Positions 33,991 through 45,179 of a stretch of 64,000 nt of DNA are shown here, in pieces (the stretch's first letter is position 1; each line of letters starts with the position of its first letter). The position numbers and the translations under genes are program-made. The stretch spans positions 11,816,990 through 11,880,989 of the forward strand of contig OY720102.1 in assembly GCA_963082875.1 (NCBI GenBank), read 5' to 3'. This DNA is from Corella eumyota (taxonomy: Eukaryota > Chordata > Ascidiacea > Phlebobranchia > Corellidae). Under the pieces are notes generated by a model, which was not told the DNA's origin, did no database searches, and saw only the letters and a program-made list of their open reading frames with translations.

Positions 33991-34539
33991 TATACATCTT
34001 CCACCTCCCGGTCGTTGCCGGTCGCCCCCGGGCTGTTTTTAGTAGGACCCTGGACATAATAGTTTAAATTATTTTGGATAGAACGAATTATATTAAAAAT
34101 GAACGAAATGGGTCAAATTATATCAAATGGACCGAATGGAATAAATAAACCAAATTATATCAAAAACACGGGTTCAAATAAATCGAATTAAAACGAAAAG
34201 AGTTAACAAATCAAATGAATTTGTATTAAATCGCTTTTTGATTTACTTTTTAAAGTTTTCATGCAATTCGTAAATAAATTTTAAAATTTGTTTAGCTTGG
34301 ATAGGCTTCTACCATCTGCTTCTAAGTAACACCTTTTTAAAGAGCTTATTCTTTACCATTGATAATCATACTTTTTTATAATATTACCTTTAAAACTTCC
34401 TGCCATGCTGAATTGCCCTTTACTGCAATTATAAGCACTATTTTTTTGGACGGAGTTAATTTCTCTATTATTCTATAAGCACTGCTTTTTTTTATGTGCT
34501 GAAATGATTCTTTAGTAGATTCGATGCAGCAATTCGATT

Positions 34540-35100
34540 TTAATGGACCCTGATATTTTGACCTTATGGGGAGCTTTTAAAAAGATTCAATCAAAATGTG
34601 TTTGTTTTTCTGTATCATTTTTTAAAACCCAATTTGGAATTGAAATGTTAAATATATTATACCTATCTGTGAGCTCGAACAGCCCTTTTTGCACAAAAGC
34701 ACTTCGTAGTTTCCTGCAATGTGTCCGTACTACATCGAATAGCAAATTTATTAAGTGTGGAAGTTGGTTTGGTTTCCATTTAGACTTTGCTTTTAAAACG
34801 TTATTTATAGACTCGGAATTTCTTTTTGTACAAAACACGACTACGGACATACATTTCGGCAGTAGGGAACTTATCTTTAAATAGTTTTAGAAAATACATG
34901 ACTAGCATTAAATTCAACATCATCTTGTAAGCGGATTAAAGACTCAATAATTTCTTTATCTGCTATTCGGATTAACTCCGATCACATCCTTTAAATAATG
35001 GACCAAATTATCCTTTAAATGTTTGCTACACAACACATGGTGGCATTCATTAAAAGCTTATATTGCTACTTCGTGCATTGCTTTAAGTGGGCGATAATCC
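34540..35100 (-). pseudogene. MULE-like transposase, C-terminal fragment
   Basis: Minus-strand pieces: HLKDNLVHYLKDVIGVNPN (about 35000), EIIESLIRLQDDVEF (about 34950), then a frame with NSESINNVLKAKSKWKPNQL and PHLINLLFDVV. The order (a C..HLKDN box, an acidic helix region, then SxNxxLKxxxxWxxxxLPxFI) is that of an invertebrate MULE-like lineage, after the DDE core. It is broken by several stops. The plus-strand frame at 34543-34884 is its shadow. Confidence 0.55.
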
Positions 35101-35478
35101 GATTTGCTATGTAAAAATTAAGGGCTCGAAAATATTAGATGGTTGCTTGATACAGGTATACTTTTTCCAAATTGAATGTTTTGACAGCTCCAAAAACTGT
35201 GTATCCAGAAATGCAAAACCGTTTATTATTTTCAATTTGTTCGTCTGTTGTACAGTAATGGCCTGTTTTTTTTTCTAAGCGAAACTCACATTAAGGTTTA
35301 TTTCCTTAAGGGCTAAATTTCTGAATCGGTAGGACAAGCAAGCCACACCTTTTTATATATAAACCGTAAATTCAAATGCAATATAGCCCAAGCCTGATGC
35401 TATGAAACGGATTTGTTCCTTGTCCCGGAAAAAGAAAGAAGGATTTAGTGCTCCCTCTGTTTAGCCAATAAGTGGAAA

Positions 35479-35562
35479 ATGCCCTGTTGTCGGAAATACC
35501 AACCGGAATTTAAGACCAAGGACAACCTGTTCGAGTGCGTCCAATGCCGAGACACTCGATAA
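35479..35562 (+). pseudogene. Cys-rich mini-ORF, possible LINE ORF1 zinc finger
   Basis: Reads MPCCRKYQPEFKTKDNLF followed by ECVQCRDTR, so it has CC and CxxC pairs; more Cys pairs follow out of frame to about 35650. It lies 270 bp before the LINE endonuclease remnant on the same strand, which suggests an ORF1 zinc finger, but I cannot name it. Confidence 0.25.
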
Positions 35563-35829
35563 AGACACTTGATAGAATGTCAATGCAGCGCCCTGAACCC
35601 TCTACCACCAAACTCTTCCAGCAGACCCTGCATAAACAACAAATGTGGCCAAAAGGTAATTAACTGTAACTGTAAAAAACACTCGACAATTAATATTAGT
35701 AATTCGTACCCATATGTTTGCTAATGTGGATTCGAGTATGAGTGAGCATGATATTGGGAAAGGCATAAAACGAAATAAACTCAGTCTTTAGGTATTAAGT
35801 TTAACAATTTATTATAAGTATGGTTTTAC

Positions 35830-36330
35830 CAATTGTATCGTTTAATGTGGTCGGTCTCCAAGATAAATTTTAAAGATATTTAATTTATTAAAACATAAAA
35901 AGTCCATATCGCATGTTTGCAAGAAACCCACTGTACACTGCAAGATCAAAAACTATGGGAAATGGAATACGGGGGCGAAATACTATGGTCGCACGGCACA
36001 AGTTGGAGTAAGGGTGTGCGATCTGTTTGTCTAAGACTATAAATACCAAAATATATGACGTTATTAAGGATACAGAGTAAATTTATTATTCTAAACATTA
36101 AAATTAGCGACGTGCAATTGACTTTGGCTAGCATATATGCCTTAAAACAGCAACGAGCCATTTTTTTGCAAATTTATTTTTGAATATCAATAAAATAACT
36201 TGTTAGGATATGATAATTGCGGAAGATTTCAACCAAACACTAAATAACAACCTAGATAAACGTGGTGGCGCTTTTACTTACTCAAACAAACTAGCGCGTG
36301 CTAAACTTGTTTTGCCAATGCAAATATCCA
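35830..36330 (+). pseudogene. LINE APE-type endonuclease fragment
   Basis: Plus-strand pieces in changing frames: NVVGLQDKF, then HIACLQETHCTLQDQKLW, then EILWSHGTSWSKGV, ISDVQLTLASIYA and IIAEDFNQTLNNNLDKRGG. LQETH, the GTS-S-GV box, the IYAPN-like strand and GDFN are the order of the L1/Tx1 endonuclease, which nicks target DNA for retrotransposition. The expected G before DFN is E here, and many frame changes are seen. It could be the 5' half of the family whose RT lies at 8013-9010. The RT does not follow it here. Confidence 0.7.
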
Positions 36331-36339
36331 ATTTTAAGA

Positions 36340-36610
36340 CATAATTACACTGTTAAAAGTTTCGTAAAATTTACTTACGAAATTGAAGTAATTTTCTTAC
36401 AGTTGGTTTTGTCAAGGTAAATTAGTAAAAGTTAGTAAAACTAACATTAAAAAGGGAGTAAAGATTTTACTATATCATAACGTTTTAATAATGACAGTTA
36501 AAAACGTTAACTTTACTTCCAAAAACGCTGTAAACATTTTACTTATCAAGTCCGTTTTATGGAAAAACGTAAAAAAGTAAAAATTTACGTCCAAAAGGTT
36601 ATAATTATTT
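36340..36610. repeat. AGTAAA/AACGTT-rich stretch
   Basis: Repeated GTAAAAGT, AGTAAAACT, AACGTTAACTTTAC and AAAAACG words resemble the subterminal DNA of the element at 49159-55334, but no matching CCCCAGCTAACA end is seen. It may be the relic end of a related element. 36611-37090 shows nothing else. Confidence 0.3.
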
Positions 36611-37100
36611 TTCTATTTATCAATTTTTTTTTAAATGAAGTTTTTATTTATAAAAATGATATGCTTGTCAAAGTATAGAAAGCTAACCTAACCCCTTTAG
36701 GTTAGTTTTCTATGGTCAAATAAAGTTTATGTTATGATAATATGCACCACTGTTAATTTACCAACTGGCAACTTGTCCTTGCGATAATATTAATAATCTA
36801 ACTATTTTTAGTATGTTGAAATAACAAAAACCGGTCTGTATTGCGACTTAATATTTTTAAAAGTAAATTTATTAATTTTTAGAAGTAATGTGATTATAAA
36901 CTTTAAAGGTGAATGCCCTTTATATATTATAAATGTATTTTCAAAATTTACTTTTAAAGGATACTGCAGACATGGCTGACATTTTGACCCTACATTAATC
37001 AAAAATACCTAACAGCCCGGTACTTCTTATATCAGGTAAATAAAGGATAACCTTACTTTAAAACATTTTACTGGTTTAAAAAATAATAATAATTTGTAGG

Positions 37101-37440
37101 TGAATCTGTGGGAAGTGGAAAGGCATTTTTTGTATGCATAGAGAAGAATAAAGTTGCAAAATGTAATTCCTTTGACATTGCAGTTACCTACCTTTATGCA
37201 AGTTACTTCGTTTTCAACTTAGCTCATCCAAAAGAAATTGGAAATTGCCTTAAAGCTGGAGTTTTACCAAAGGTGAATAAAATACTTAACACCTATTCAA
37301 TATTATGTTTTAAAGAAATAAATTTTTTATAAATATATGTATATAATATTTGATATTGTTGGAAAGACTTTTTTGTTTTTACAGGTTCATTGCTGGAGTT
37401 CAGGCTTCAGGAAGCAAAAAAAAGAAAAGAGGGAATTTAA
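37101..37440 (+). pseudogene. Exon-like pieces of a transposon-type protein
   Basis: After an acceptor TTTGTAG the DNA reads ESVGSGKAFFVCIEKNKVA, then SFDIAVTYLYASYFVFNLAH and ends at a donor-like GTGAAT. A second exon-like piece after TTTTACAG at 37385 reads VHCWSSGFRKQKKEKREF. The A...LYASYFVFNL pattern occurs in proteins of several invertebrate transposons. No named family is certain. 37441-37873 is empty. Confidence 0.35.
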
Positions 37441-37873
37441 ATTTCAATAATTCAAAAAGGTTGTTCAAAGCTTTTCAACAATTGTTCAAAAAAGTTTTTT
37501 TTAATTTGTTAAAAAATTAATAGTTTATTTGTATATATGGTAAAGTCCCAAAGAGAAATTATTGTCAAAAAAGTACCGAATATTTTGAATTTTGCCATAC
37601 ATTTATTAGTGTCCAATTATATATATTAAAAATACCTCCTAATTAAATATAAAACTTGTTTTAAAGTATGTTCTTTTTAGTCATTAATTACATTAATCTC
37701 ATTAATAACCGGATTTACATTTTTTACTTAAATTTAAGTGTGTATTTTAACTACGAAATACATAGCTTGCGTCGCTAAGTAATTACATCTAAATATATTA
37801 ATTTCCAAATATTTTAATAAAAAATAAATGATACATAAAGTAATTTTAAATATGCTAAAAAAACTTTTAAAAT

Positions 37874-37987
37874 GCCTACGACACCCGATATTCCCAGGCG
37901 GTCACCCATCCAAGTACTAACTTGGCCCGACGTTGCTTAACTTCCCAGATCGGACGAGATGGGGTGTAACGTGGTATGGTCGTAGGC
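37874..37987 (-). rRNA. 5S rRNA, copy 1 (internally shortened)
   Basis: The minus strand gives the 5S gene start GCCTACGACCATACCACG and end GGGTGTCGTAGGC. About 5 nt after CCACGTT are missing (114 against 117-118 nt elsewhere) and one C-G helix is altered. It is probably a pseudogene. Confidence 0.8.
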
Positions 37988-38157
37988 AATGTGATGTGGT
38001 GAGCCTACACTTTTAACATTAACCATGTATATTTAAAATAAAATATATGGCTAGCGTTGCTAAGCAATTACATCTAAATGTATTAATTTTCAAAAATTTT
38101 GATAAAAAATGACTTATACATAAGGTACTTTCTAATATGCTAAAAAACTTTTAAAAC

Positions 38158-38274
38158 GCCTACGACACCCGGTATTTCCAGGCGGCACCCATCCAAGTAC
38201 TAACCGGGCCCGACGTTGCTTAACTTCCCAGATCGGACGAGATGGGGTGTATTCAACATGGTATGTTCGTAGGC
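38158..38274 (-). rRNA. 5S rRNA, copy 2
   Basis: 117 nt. It has AGTTAAGCAACGTCGGGCCC (box A and intermediate element) and GGATGGGTGCCGCC, with one base lost in box C. A T-rich stretch follows its 3' end. Confidence 0.85.
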
Positions 38275-38444
38275 AATGTGATGTGGTGTGCCAAGGCGTT
38301 TAAATTTAAGTGTGTATTTTAACAACGAAATACATAGCTTGCGTCGCTAAATAATTACATCTAAATATATTAATTTCCAAAGATTTTAATAAAAAATAAA
38401 TAATACATAAAGTAATTTTAAATATGCTAAAAAACTTTTAAAAT

Positions 38445-38562
38445 GCCTACGACACCCGGTATTCCCAGGCGGTCACCCATCCAAGTACTAACCGGGCCCG
38501 ACGTTGCTTAACTTCCCAAATCGGACGAGATGGGGTGTATTCAGCGTGGTATGGTCGTAGGC
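38445..38562 (-). rRNA. 5S rRNA, copy 3
   Basis: 118 nt with intact internal control region (AGTTAAGCAACG, GGATGGGTGACCGCC), complementary ends and a following TTTT. It is among the most regular copies. Confidence 0.92.
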
Positions 38563-38725
38563 AATGTGATGTGGTGAGCCAACACATTTAACATTAACCA
38601 TGTATATTTAAAATAAAACATATGGCTTGCGTCGCTAAGCAATTACATCTAAATTTTTTAAAAATTTGTAAAAAAATGACTTATACATAAGGTACTTTCT
38701 AATATGCTAAAAAAACTTTTAAAAT

Positions 38726-38843
38726 GCCTACGACACCCGGTATTCCAAGGCGGTCACCCATCCAAGTACTAACCGGGCCCGACGTTGCTTAACTTCCCAG
38801 ATCGGACGAGATGGGGTGTATTCAACATGGTATGTTCGTAGGC
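38726..38843 (-). rRNA. 5S rRNA, copy 4
   Basis: 118 nt. The internal control region is intact; it has small changes near the 5' end (GAACATACCATG) shared with copy 2. Confidence 0.9.
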
Positions 38844-39013
38844 AATGTGATGTGGTGTGCCAAGGCGTTTAAATTTAAGTGTGTATTTTAACAACGAAAT
38901 ACATAGCTTGCGTCGCTAAATAATTACATCTAAATATATTAATTTCCAAAGATTTTAATAAAAAATAAATAATACATAAAGTAATTTTAAATATGCTAAA
39001 AAACTTTTAAAAT

Positions 39014-39131
39014 GCCTACGACACCCAGTATTCCCAGGCGGTCACCCATCCAAGTACTAACCGGGCCCGACGTTGCTTAACTTCCCAAATCGGACGAGAT
39101 GGGGTGTATTCAACGTGGTATGGTTGTAGGC
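39014..39131 (-). rRNA. 5S rRNA, copy 5
   Basis: 118 nt, close to copy 3, with the same upstream spacer type as copies 1 and 3. Confidence 0.9.
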
Positions 39132-39296
39132 AATGTGATGTGGTGAGCCAACACATTTATCATTAACTGTGGATATTTAAAATAAATGACTTGCGTCGCT
39201 TAGCAATTTTATCTAAATATATTAATTTTCAAAAATTTTGATAAAAAATGACTTATACATAAGGTACTTTCTAATATGCTAAAAAACTTTTAAAAT

Positions 39297-39414
39297 GCCT
39301 ACGACACCTGGTATTCCGAGGCGGTCATCCATCCAAGTACTAACTGCGCCCGACGTTGCTTAACTTCCCAGATCGGACGAAATGGGGTGTATTCAACGTG
39401 GTATGGTCGTAGGC
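39297..39414 (-). rRNA. 5S rRNA, copy 6
   Basis: 118 nt with several substitutions (GCGCAGTTAG and GGATGGATGACC in the control region), so possibly weak or inactive. Confidence 0.85.
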
Positions 39415-39565
39415 AATGTGATGTGGTGAGCCAACACATTTATCATTAACTGTGGATATTTAAAATAAAATAAATGACTTGCGTCGCTTAGCAATTATAT
39501 CTAAATATATTAATTTTCAAAAATTTTGATAGGTACTTTCTAATATGCTAAAAAACTTTTAAAAT

Positions 39566-39617
39566 GCCTACGACACCCGGTATTTCCAGGCGGCACCCAT
39601 ACAAGTACTAACCGGGC
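39566..39617 (-). rRNA. 5S rRNA, copy 7, truncated
   Basis: Only the 3' 52 nt remain. The array ends here and unrelated DNA with tRNA genes follows. Confidence 0.85.
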
Positions 39618-39700
39618 TTCTATTACAGATGAAATCAAATTTTGGTTCTTTGCTTATGCAAATATTTTCATATTAACATACCGAGTCATAGTAATATATC

Positions 39701-39772
39701 TCCAACATGGTCTAGGGTTTAGGATTCCTGGTTCTCACCCAGGGGGCCCGGGTTCGATTCCCGGTGTAGGAA
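39701..39772 (+). tRNA. tRNA-Glu (CTC)
   Basis: 72 nt. The anticodon arm CCTGG-TTCTCAC-CCAGG and T arm CCGGG-TTCGATT-CCCGG pair fully; the acceptor TCCAACA/TGTAGGA has one mismatch. The B box GGTTCGATTCC is intact. Probably functional. Confidence 0.8.
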
Positions 39773-39955
39773 TACTTTGCTCAGTTTTACCGTGCATTTT
39801 GAAAATATGATGCATAAATCATTTAATTACCTTAAAATTATAACAAATTGAAATTAATTGGGAAATTTTTAACAAAGGGGTACGTATTAAGATATTTTAC
39901 TTTGTGAAATACATTTACTTATAACGACATAACTAATACATTGTCTTTGTTCAAA

Positions 39956-40027
39956 GGCGGTATGGCTTAGTGGTAAAGCGCCTGTCTAGTAAACACGATA
40001 TGCTGGGTTCGATCCCCAGTAGCGCCT
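39956..40027 (+). tRNA. tRNA-Thr (AGT)
   Basis: 72 nt. Anticodon loop CTAGTAA; T arm CTGGG-TTCGATC-CCCAG. The acceptor and anticodon stems each have one mismatch, so function is uncertain. From 40028 to 41116 I see only AT-rich DNA. Confidence 0.7.
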
Positions 40028-41116
40028 ACTTTTTCACCGCTCAACCATTAGAGCTATTATAAAACCCTTTTTGTTTATTTTGATTAATTTTTGACAAAAT
40101 TAGATATCAATTACTTTCGTTACATTATATTTCTTATAACTGATCATGAAATTAAGGTACTATAGACGATATTTAATTTCCAAACTAAACATTGTAAGTT
40201 TTTAATTTTAAATTGGGTATGGTAAATCGATGTAGTTGGTTTATAGCCTTTTTTAAATATTTTCGTGACAACCATAATGATGAACAGGTAACAAATGTGA
40301 TTTTTGTTTAAATCATTATTAGAGGTAAGTAATATTAAAATATATACTATGTTACCTAGCAGGACAGATAAAATGAAACTTTAATAAGCCAAACACACTA
40401 ACAATTTAATTTAAAAATATATGAATTAAAAAAAAAATCAGATAAAAAATTTATAGATGCAAGAAAAAAAAAAAAAATTCTTTTTTGTATCGCCTTATCG
40501 CCTGGTCATTTAAGTTTTTTCCTTTTTTCAACATTCTTAGGAAGTCACGTGATTTGTGTTTCGCCTTCTTTGTGCTATATTTTTTGTGTGGTAACTTGGA
40601 ATGATTTCGGAATTATATTTTTAGTACGTCGTAAATATAGAATACGATTCGCCCTTTTCTAACAATTCATAAATGGTCTTTAGTTAGTTAAGCCAGTATT
40701 GTTTTTGTTAATTGTTTTTCTTGTGTACTGAATTTGAATACATTGTAGAGTATTTCAATTGTTGTGTCAGTTGAGTTAGACAGTTGCAATTCTGGGCCCA
40801 TTATCGGCATTATTTTTATATTAACTGGGATCAATCTGTAATCAAGGGGCGTATTTTATTCTCCGATCAACCTATTGTTGGTCACGTAGGGTAAGGTTAG
40901 ATAAACCATACACTATTCGTCGAAAAAGGTGTCGGAAGTATGTTGTGGTTAAAATTAAAAAATTTTTTCGGCAACTTGACTTACGAAATCTAATAACATA
41001 TATAAGAAGAGAACGCTATTTAGGCTTGCAGCACACTTTGTAATGCAACAGGTCATTGAAAATTATGAACATGACAATGTAAGCATAAAAGAGTTAAAAA
41101 ACTGTAATTAGACTTT

Positions 41117-41190
41117 GGGCTTGTTCGGGATTTAAACCGGAGATCTCTCTCTCACCCAAAGCGAGAATTATACCTGTAGACCGATGAGCC
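41117..41190 (-). pseudogene. tRNA-Pro (TGG) pseudogene
   Basis: The minus strand reads GGCTCATCGGTCTACAGGTA, then ATTCTCGCTTTGGGTGAGAG with anticodon TGG, then a damaged T arm (CTCCGGTTTAAATCCCGAAC). Two acceptor mismatches and a T-stem mismatch suggest a pseudogene. Confidence 0.65.
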
Positions 41191-41348
41191 GCTATGTTTA
41201 AAATATTAAATTCAAGCGATTGCAAGGGAATTGTTGCACTTGGTTGGTCGACTTGGATGTGAGAAGTTTCGATCTTCTTTAGGGCAAACTAAGTCTTTAG
41301 TTGTTTTTATTTACGTTTAAGTCTTTAGTTGTTTTTATTTATTACATC

Positions 41349-41420
41349 TCCTACACAGTCTAGGATTTAGGTTCCCTAGCTTTCACCCAAGTTGCCAGGG
41401 TTCGATTCCCGGTGTAGGAA
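41349..41420 (+). pseudogene. tRNA-Glu (TTC) pseudogene
   Basis: The acceptor TCCTACA/TGTAGGA is perfect and the B box GGTTCGATTCC intact, but the anticodon stem (CCTAG against CCAAG) does not pair well. It resembles the tRNA-Glu at 39701. 41421-42848 shows nothing I can name. Confidence 0.65.
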
Positions 41421-42848
41421 ATGTTTCTGCATAACGATTAAAGTTAATGTGAGTTTATAATAATTTCATGATTAACTTATCCCAGATTAACGTTAATCGC
41501 ACTTTTATCAATCAAAAAAAAATACCTTTAAAAGGTAATTTAGTTTCGGACATTATAACAAAAATAAAGTCAATATTTAAACTGTCTATCTAAAACAGTT
41601 AAAAATCTAAAATTTTTCGATTTGGCAACCTTCCGATTTGTGAGTCTTTTTATTTTAGTTTTATTACTTTTTTGTGTAATCGCACTTAGAGTAGATGGGA
41701 GTTTAGTTTTAGACAGAGAAAGTTTTATTTTTGTTGATAAGTTTTGATTATATTGTTTTGTGTAGTACCTATTATCATAAAAGAACTTTGGTGAGTATTC
41801 TGTACAGTTATACTATCTGAATTTTTTTTAAGTCATACCCAGGCTTCTGTAGAAGCAAAAATTGTAGATCAAAAAACAAAGTACGCAAGGTTGTAGAAAG
41901 TCTTGATCAGACTGTTTAAGATAAGATTACCTGTACTATGCATTGTAAGGATAACCTTACGGCTATTTTAAAGAGCAAGGCCATGTTGTTGAAATATTGT
42001 TTAATAAACTCAAACTCGGCGACAAAAAGCCGTCTATGCTTTTATATTAAACGATAAAGTGTGTAAACTTCATACGAGATGAGACAACCTTGAGTCTAAT
42101 CCGGCACCTTCTTTTTAAAAGTTGCCACCTTAGATTACCCTTGTTCTCGAGCAACGCGACAACATGTCGTTTAAGACTCTTGCGGACACTGCGGATAGTT
42201 TTATACTTGCAGTATGAAAAATTAATGATTCCCGCCCCAGGACAAGTCTTTTTCGCCCTGAGAATAATCAAGAGCTTTTTAACGAATTATTAGGCAAAGT
42301 AATAGCTAACTTTACTCAGTAAATAAGGCAATGGTACAAACGAAGCCACAAAACACTAATGGTATAAAACAGCCACAAGCATATATTTTCCCTAATAACC
42401 TCCAGTTTATTGGCACATAATTAAGAATTAGCTCAGATTTTTTTAAATTGTCATGTTGCTTATTTAAAAAGCAACCAGGCAACGCAATAACAAAACCAGC
42501 TTGCTATTTTTATGGCAAGTCGGGCAAAATCTTAAATTTACTTATTTTTTATGTAATTGCTACAAAGAGACAAGGCACTATCTTACTATACCATATAATC
42601 TACATAAAACATATCTGCAATGTAATAACAGACTATATATACAAAAAAAGACTAATGACTAACCGACTATGTACAACACCTGACCAGTGACAATCTAAAA
42701 AGTTAATATTACTTTTAATCCTTTACTATTGATTGGCACATTTACTAGTCTATTTCGCAGATTGACACATAATTTGTGATATTTTTTCAGATTGGCACAT
42801 TTTTTAGCATATGTGACGAACGTGCAACCCCTATTGTGTTTATATTGG

Positions 42849-42970
42849 CAGCGTGGTGTAGTGGTAAGAACACACATAAGACTGGGTCGGAGTAACTTAT
42901 GTTACTCTATGTTTAAGTCACGCATTCGACTTTTCCACGAGGATAAAGATATATACAAAAAAAAGTTAGA
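42849..42970 (+). mobile_element. tRNA-headed SINE, short copy
   Basis: Begins GGCAGCGTGGTGTAGTGGTA (A-box-like head) and ends ACGAGGATAAAGATATATAC plus an A run. The head and tail match the longer SINE at 53703-53995, while the middle, with the B box, is missing. Confidence 0.7.
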
Positions 42971-43269
42971 CAATAGCAATGCCAAAAATGTCTCCCTGGT
43001 CGAGCACGACAAATGTACTTTTTTGTATATACAGATAAAAAAGATTATATTTGTGAATTTTTAAGAGTAAGGGTCTTCTTGGACTCAAAAATGGATTTTG
43101 GTCGTGTAAATGTTTATTTTCTGGCGATAATAAAACTTGTGACCATGAATTGGTTACTGTGCTAAATCAATCTAGATCTGCTTAAAGAAAATATTCAAAG
43201 GTAAGGAAAATTTTTTCACAAATACATGGTAAAATATAAACATTAAAGAAGTATAATCAATAAGTGAAC

Positions 43270-44760
43270 AACTAATTTTAAACATTTTAGCACAAAATTG
43301 TTGCCAACAAAAGAAGATGAATTTTTGATGAAATACTACCTTTGCCAAAAACGAATCCCAGAAGCTATATTTATAAAGCTAATGTAAGAGCCTTCCTTCA
43401 CCAAACTGTTTTATGCCAATTGAAAAGAATTGTGTCCTCAGTGCAATGGTAAAGAGCTAGTAGAACATGAAATCAAAACAGCTTCTATCTATGGATTTAA
43501 AAATATTACAAAAGGTTTAGTTCATTTAATATTTTACTAATAGGCCTACTGAAATTTAAAAATAACAAAAATTTTAAACCAATATTGAAAAAAAAGTGTG
43601 ATAAACTAGTTTACTTAACTATAGTTAAAAACAGAAATTAAAATATATACAAAAAAATGCTCCTGATGTAACTTTGTTATCCAAAAACAGGATTTCATAT
43701 TTACAATAAACAACTATATTGACTTGCAAATTAATTCAATACCTGATTAAAGGAATTAAGGTAAAATACAGTCTAAACAAAAACAAACAGGCATTCATTC
43801 AATAATACTTATATAAAATAAGAATATTTTACCTTAACCAAGTTAGTGTAGAAACTGGAATAAAAATGCTTTTTTGAGAAGAGAATTTGGACATCACAAA
43901 CATCTTGAATGAATTTTATCATTTTTGTGCTTTACCGAATATTGAATACCAATTTACCTGCTTAAAATGTGGACCAAGGCCAAAAATCGTGATTGCTGAT
44001 GGAAACTGGCTGCATTTTGTTCAGAAAAGGTTTTAAAATAAAGTTATTGAAATACCAATATTGCATAGACATCTTTAAATGAGTTAAAACAACTTTGTGG
44101 GGATATCGGAATCGATAATACTGGGAGCTCTGGGGATTTAATAAACAGATTAAACGAAATGGTTCTTTTCAAAGATATTAACCCAAAGCTTATCGACAAA
44201 TAAAGAAATGGGTAGCAAATAATTTAAAATGTGTGTTTACAATTTAATTTATAATTATTATAATGTTAATAAATATTTAGGTAGAGTTGTGCATTTCCAA
44301 GTGAGGTAGCAATGTATTTCAAATTTATTTCGCGACAGGAAAGTGCAAGAATTATGTCGATGCTATTTTGAGTTTTGCTAAACAATCTTTAGTTGTGGTT
44401 TTAGATATTGCAACTCAGGTAAACCTTTAAACTGATTTATCTGAAACTTAGCAGCATTTTTTAATATTTTTACTAAAAACTCTAAACTACCTTTTAATTA
44501 GATAGCACAGCATGAAAACAACCAAAAAAGGAAACTTTTTTTTCTCCATATCTACGTCGATTGTTTCAGAAGACCAAAGAAAACTTAAAACTGGCAGAGG
44601 AAAACTTACTTGAAGAAGTTGATATATTTCTACCAAATTCAGCAGTAGCCTACTATAGTCCAAACGACAAATTTCACAAAAATTTAAAAAAAAAATCCAG
44701 AGAAATCATTTCGCAATGTTAAACTCTGCAAAAATTTGCTTTCTTATTTAATATACAAGT
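43270..44760 (+). pseudogene. SAP-domain HMGXB3-like transposon gene, decayed
   Basis: Plus-strand pieces in order: SLPSPNCFMPIEKNC then CPQCNGKELVEHEIKTASIY-like sequence (43390-43500), FTCLKCGPRPKIVIADGNW (about 43960-44010), a SAP domain SLNELKQLCGDIGIDNTGSS with DLINRLNEMVLFKDINPK (44075-44200), SRQESARNYVDAILSFAKQS (44330-44390) and KRKLFFLHIYVDCFRRPKK (44535-44590). The order (zinc pair, CL.CG.-P..VI.DGNW, SAP, ES.RD..D..LSF) is that of proteins related to vertebrate HMGXB3, thought to be transposon-derived. Splice-like breaks and stops are mixed, so I call it a pseudogene. The HMG box is not seen. Confidence 0.65.
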
Positions 44761-44897
44761 ATTGCAGAACAATATAATGCCCAAACGAAAAAAGACAGGT
44801 GGGCTCAATTTAATAAACTTTTAAATATTTTGTATATTAGTTATACCTGTTTTATACATTTAAATCTTTTGGGTTTCAGACAATCTTATAATTTGCT

Positions 44898-44937
44898 TGT
44901 AGTTGTAAGCCCAATCTTGTCTGGGCTTACAACTACA
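44898..44937. repeat. Perfect 16-bp hairpin
   Basis: Arms TGTAGTTGTAAGCCCA (44898-44913) and TGGGCTTACAACTACA (44922-44937) with an 8-nt loop. No mismatch. It lies 140 bp after the SAP-domain pieces. Role unknown. Confidence 0.85.
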
Positions 44938-45179
44938 GGCAAAAAGTATAAACGAAAAAAGTCAAAAACGAATTAGCAATACTTTGATATTCACGGCAAT
45001 AATTCAGTCATCCATCAGTGTTTGTAACTGGGTCTGTTGCCGATTCATCTTTTTTAAAAGCTAGTACTTCTACCAATGTTGACTTGTTGAGAATTGACTC
45101 TTCTAATATTTCAACAACTATAGATTTTCCTTCTTCTCCAACAACATTAAAACTAGCTACTTTTACACACTATGGGTCG

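Larger units (their letters stand above)
37740..39617. repeat. 5S rDNA tandem array with two alternating spacers
   Basis: Seven units of 269-288 bp, all on the minus strand. Two spacer types alternate strictly: one with CGTCGCTAAATAATTACATC and GTAATTTTAAATATGC (next to copies 1, 3, 5), the other with GACTTATACATAAGGTACTT (copies 2, 4, 6, 7). The real period is thus a pair of about 570 bp. AATGTGATGTGGTG stands upstream of each gene and may be an outside promoter element. Confidence 0.85.

Noticed and set aside
34543-34884. A plus-strand 113-codon frame as a gene
   Set aside because: The minus strand encodes a MULE-like tail over the same bases.
37740-39617. CRISPR-like array of regular repeats
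   Set aside because: The repeats are 5S rRNA genes with long conserved spacers, in an animal-type genome.
42047-42293. Overlapping frames on both strands near 42.1-42.3 kb
   Set aside because: Neither shows a motif, splice context or repeat partner.
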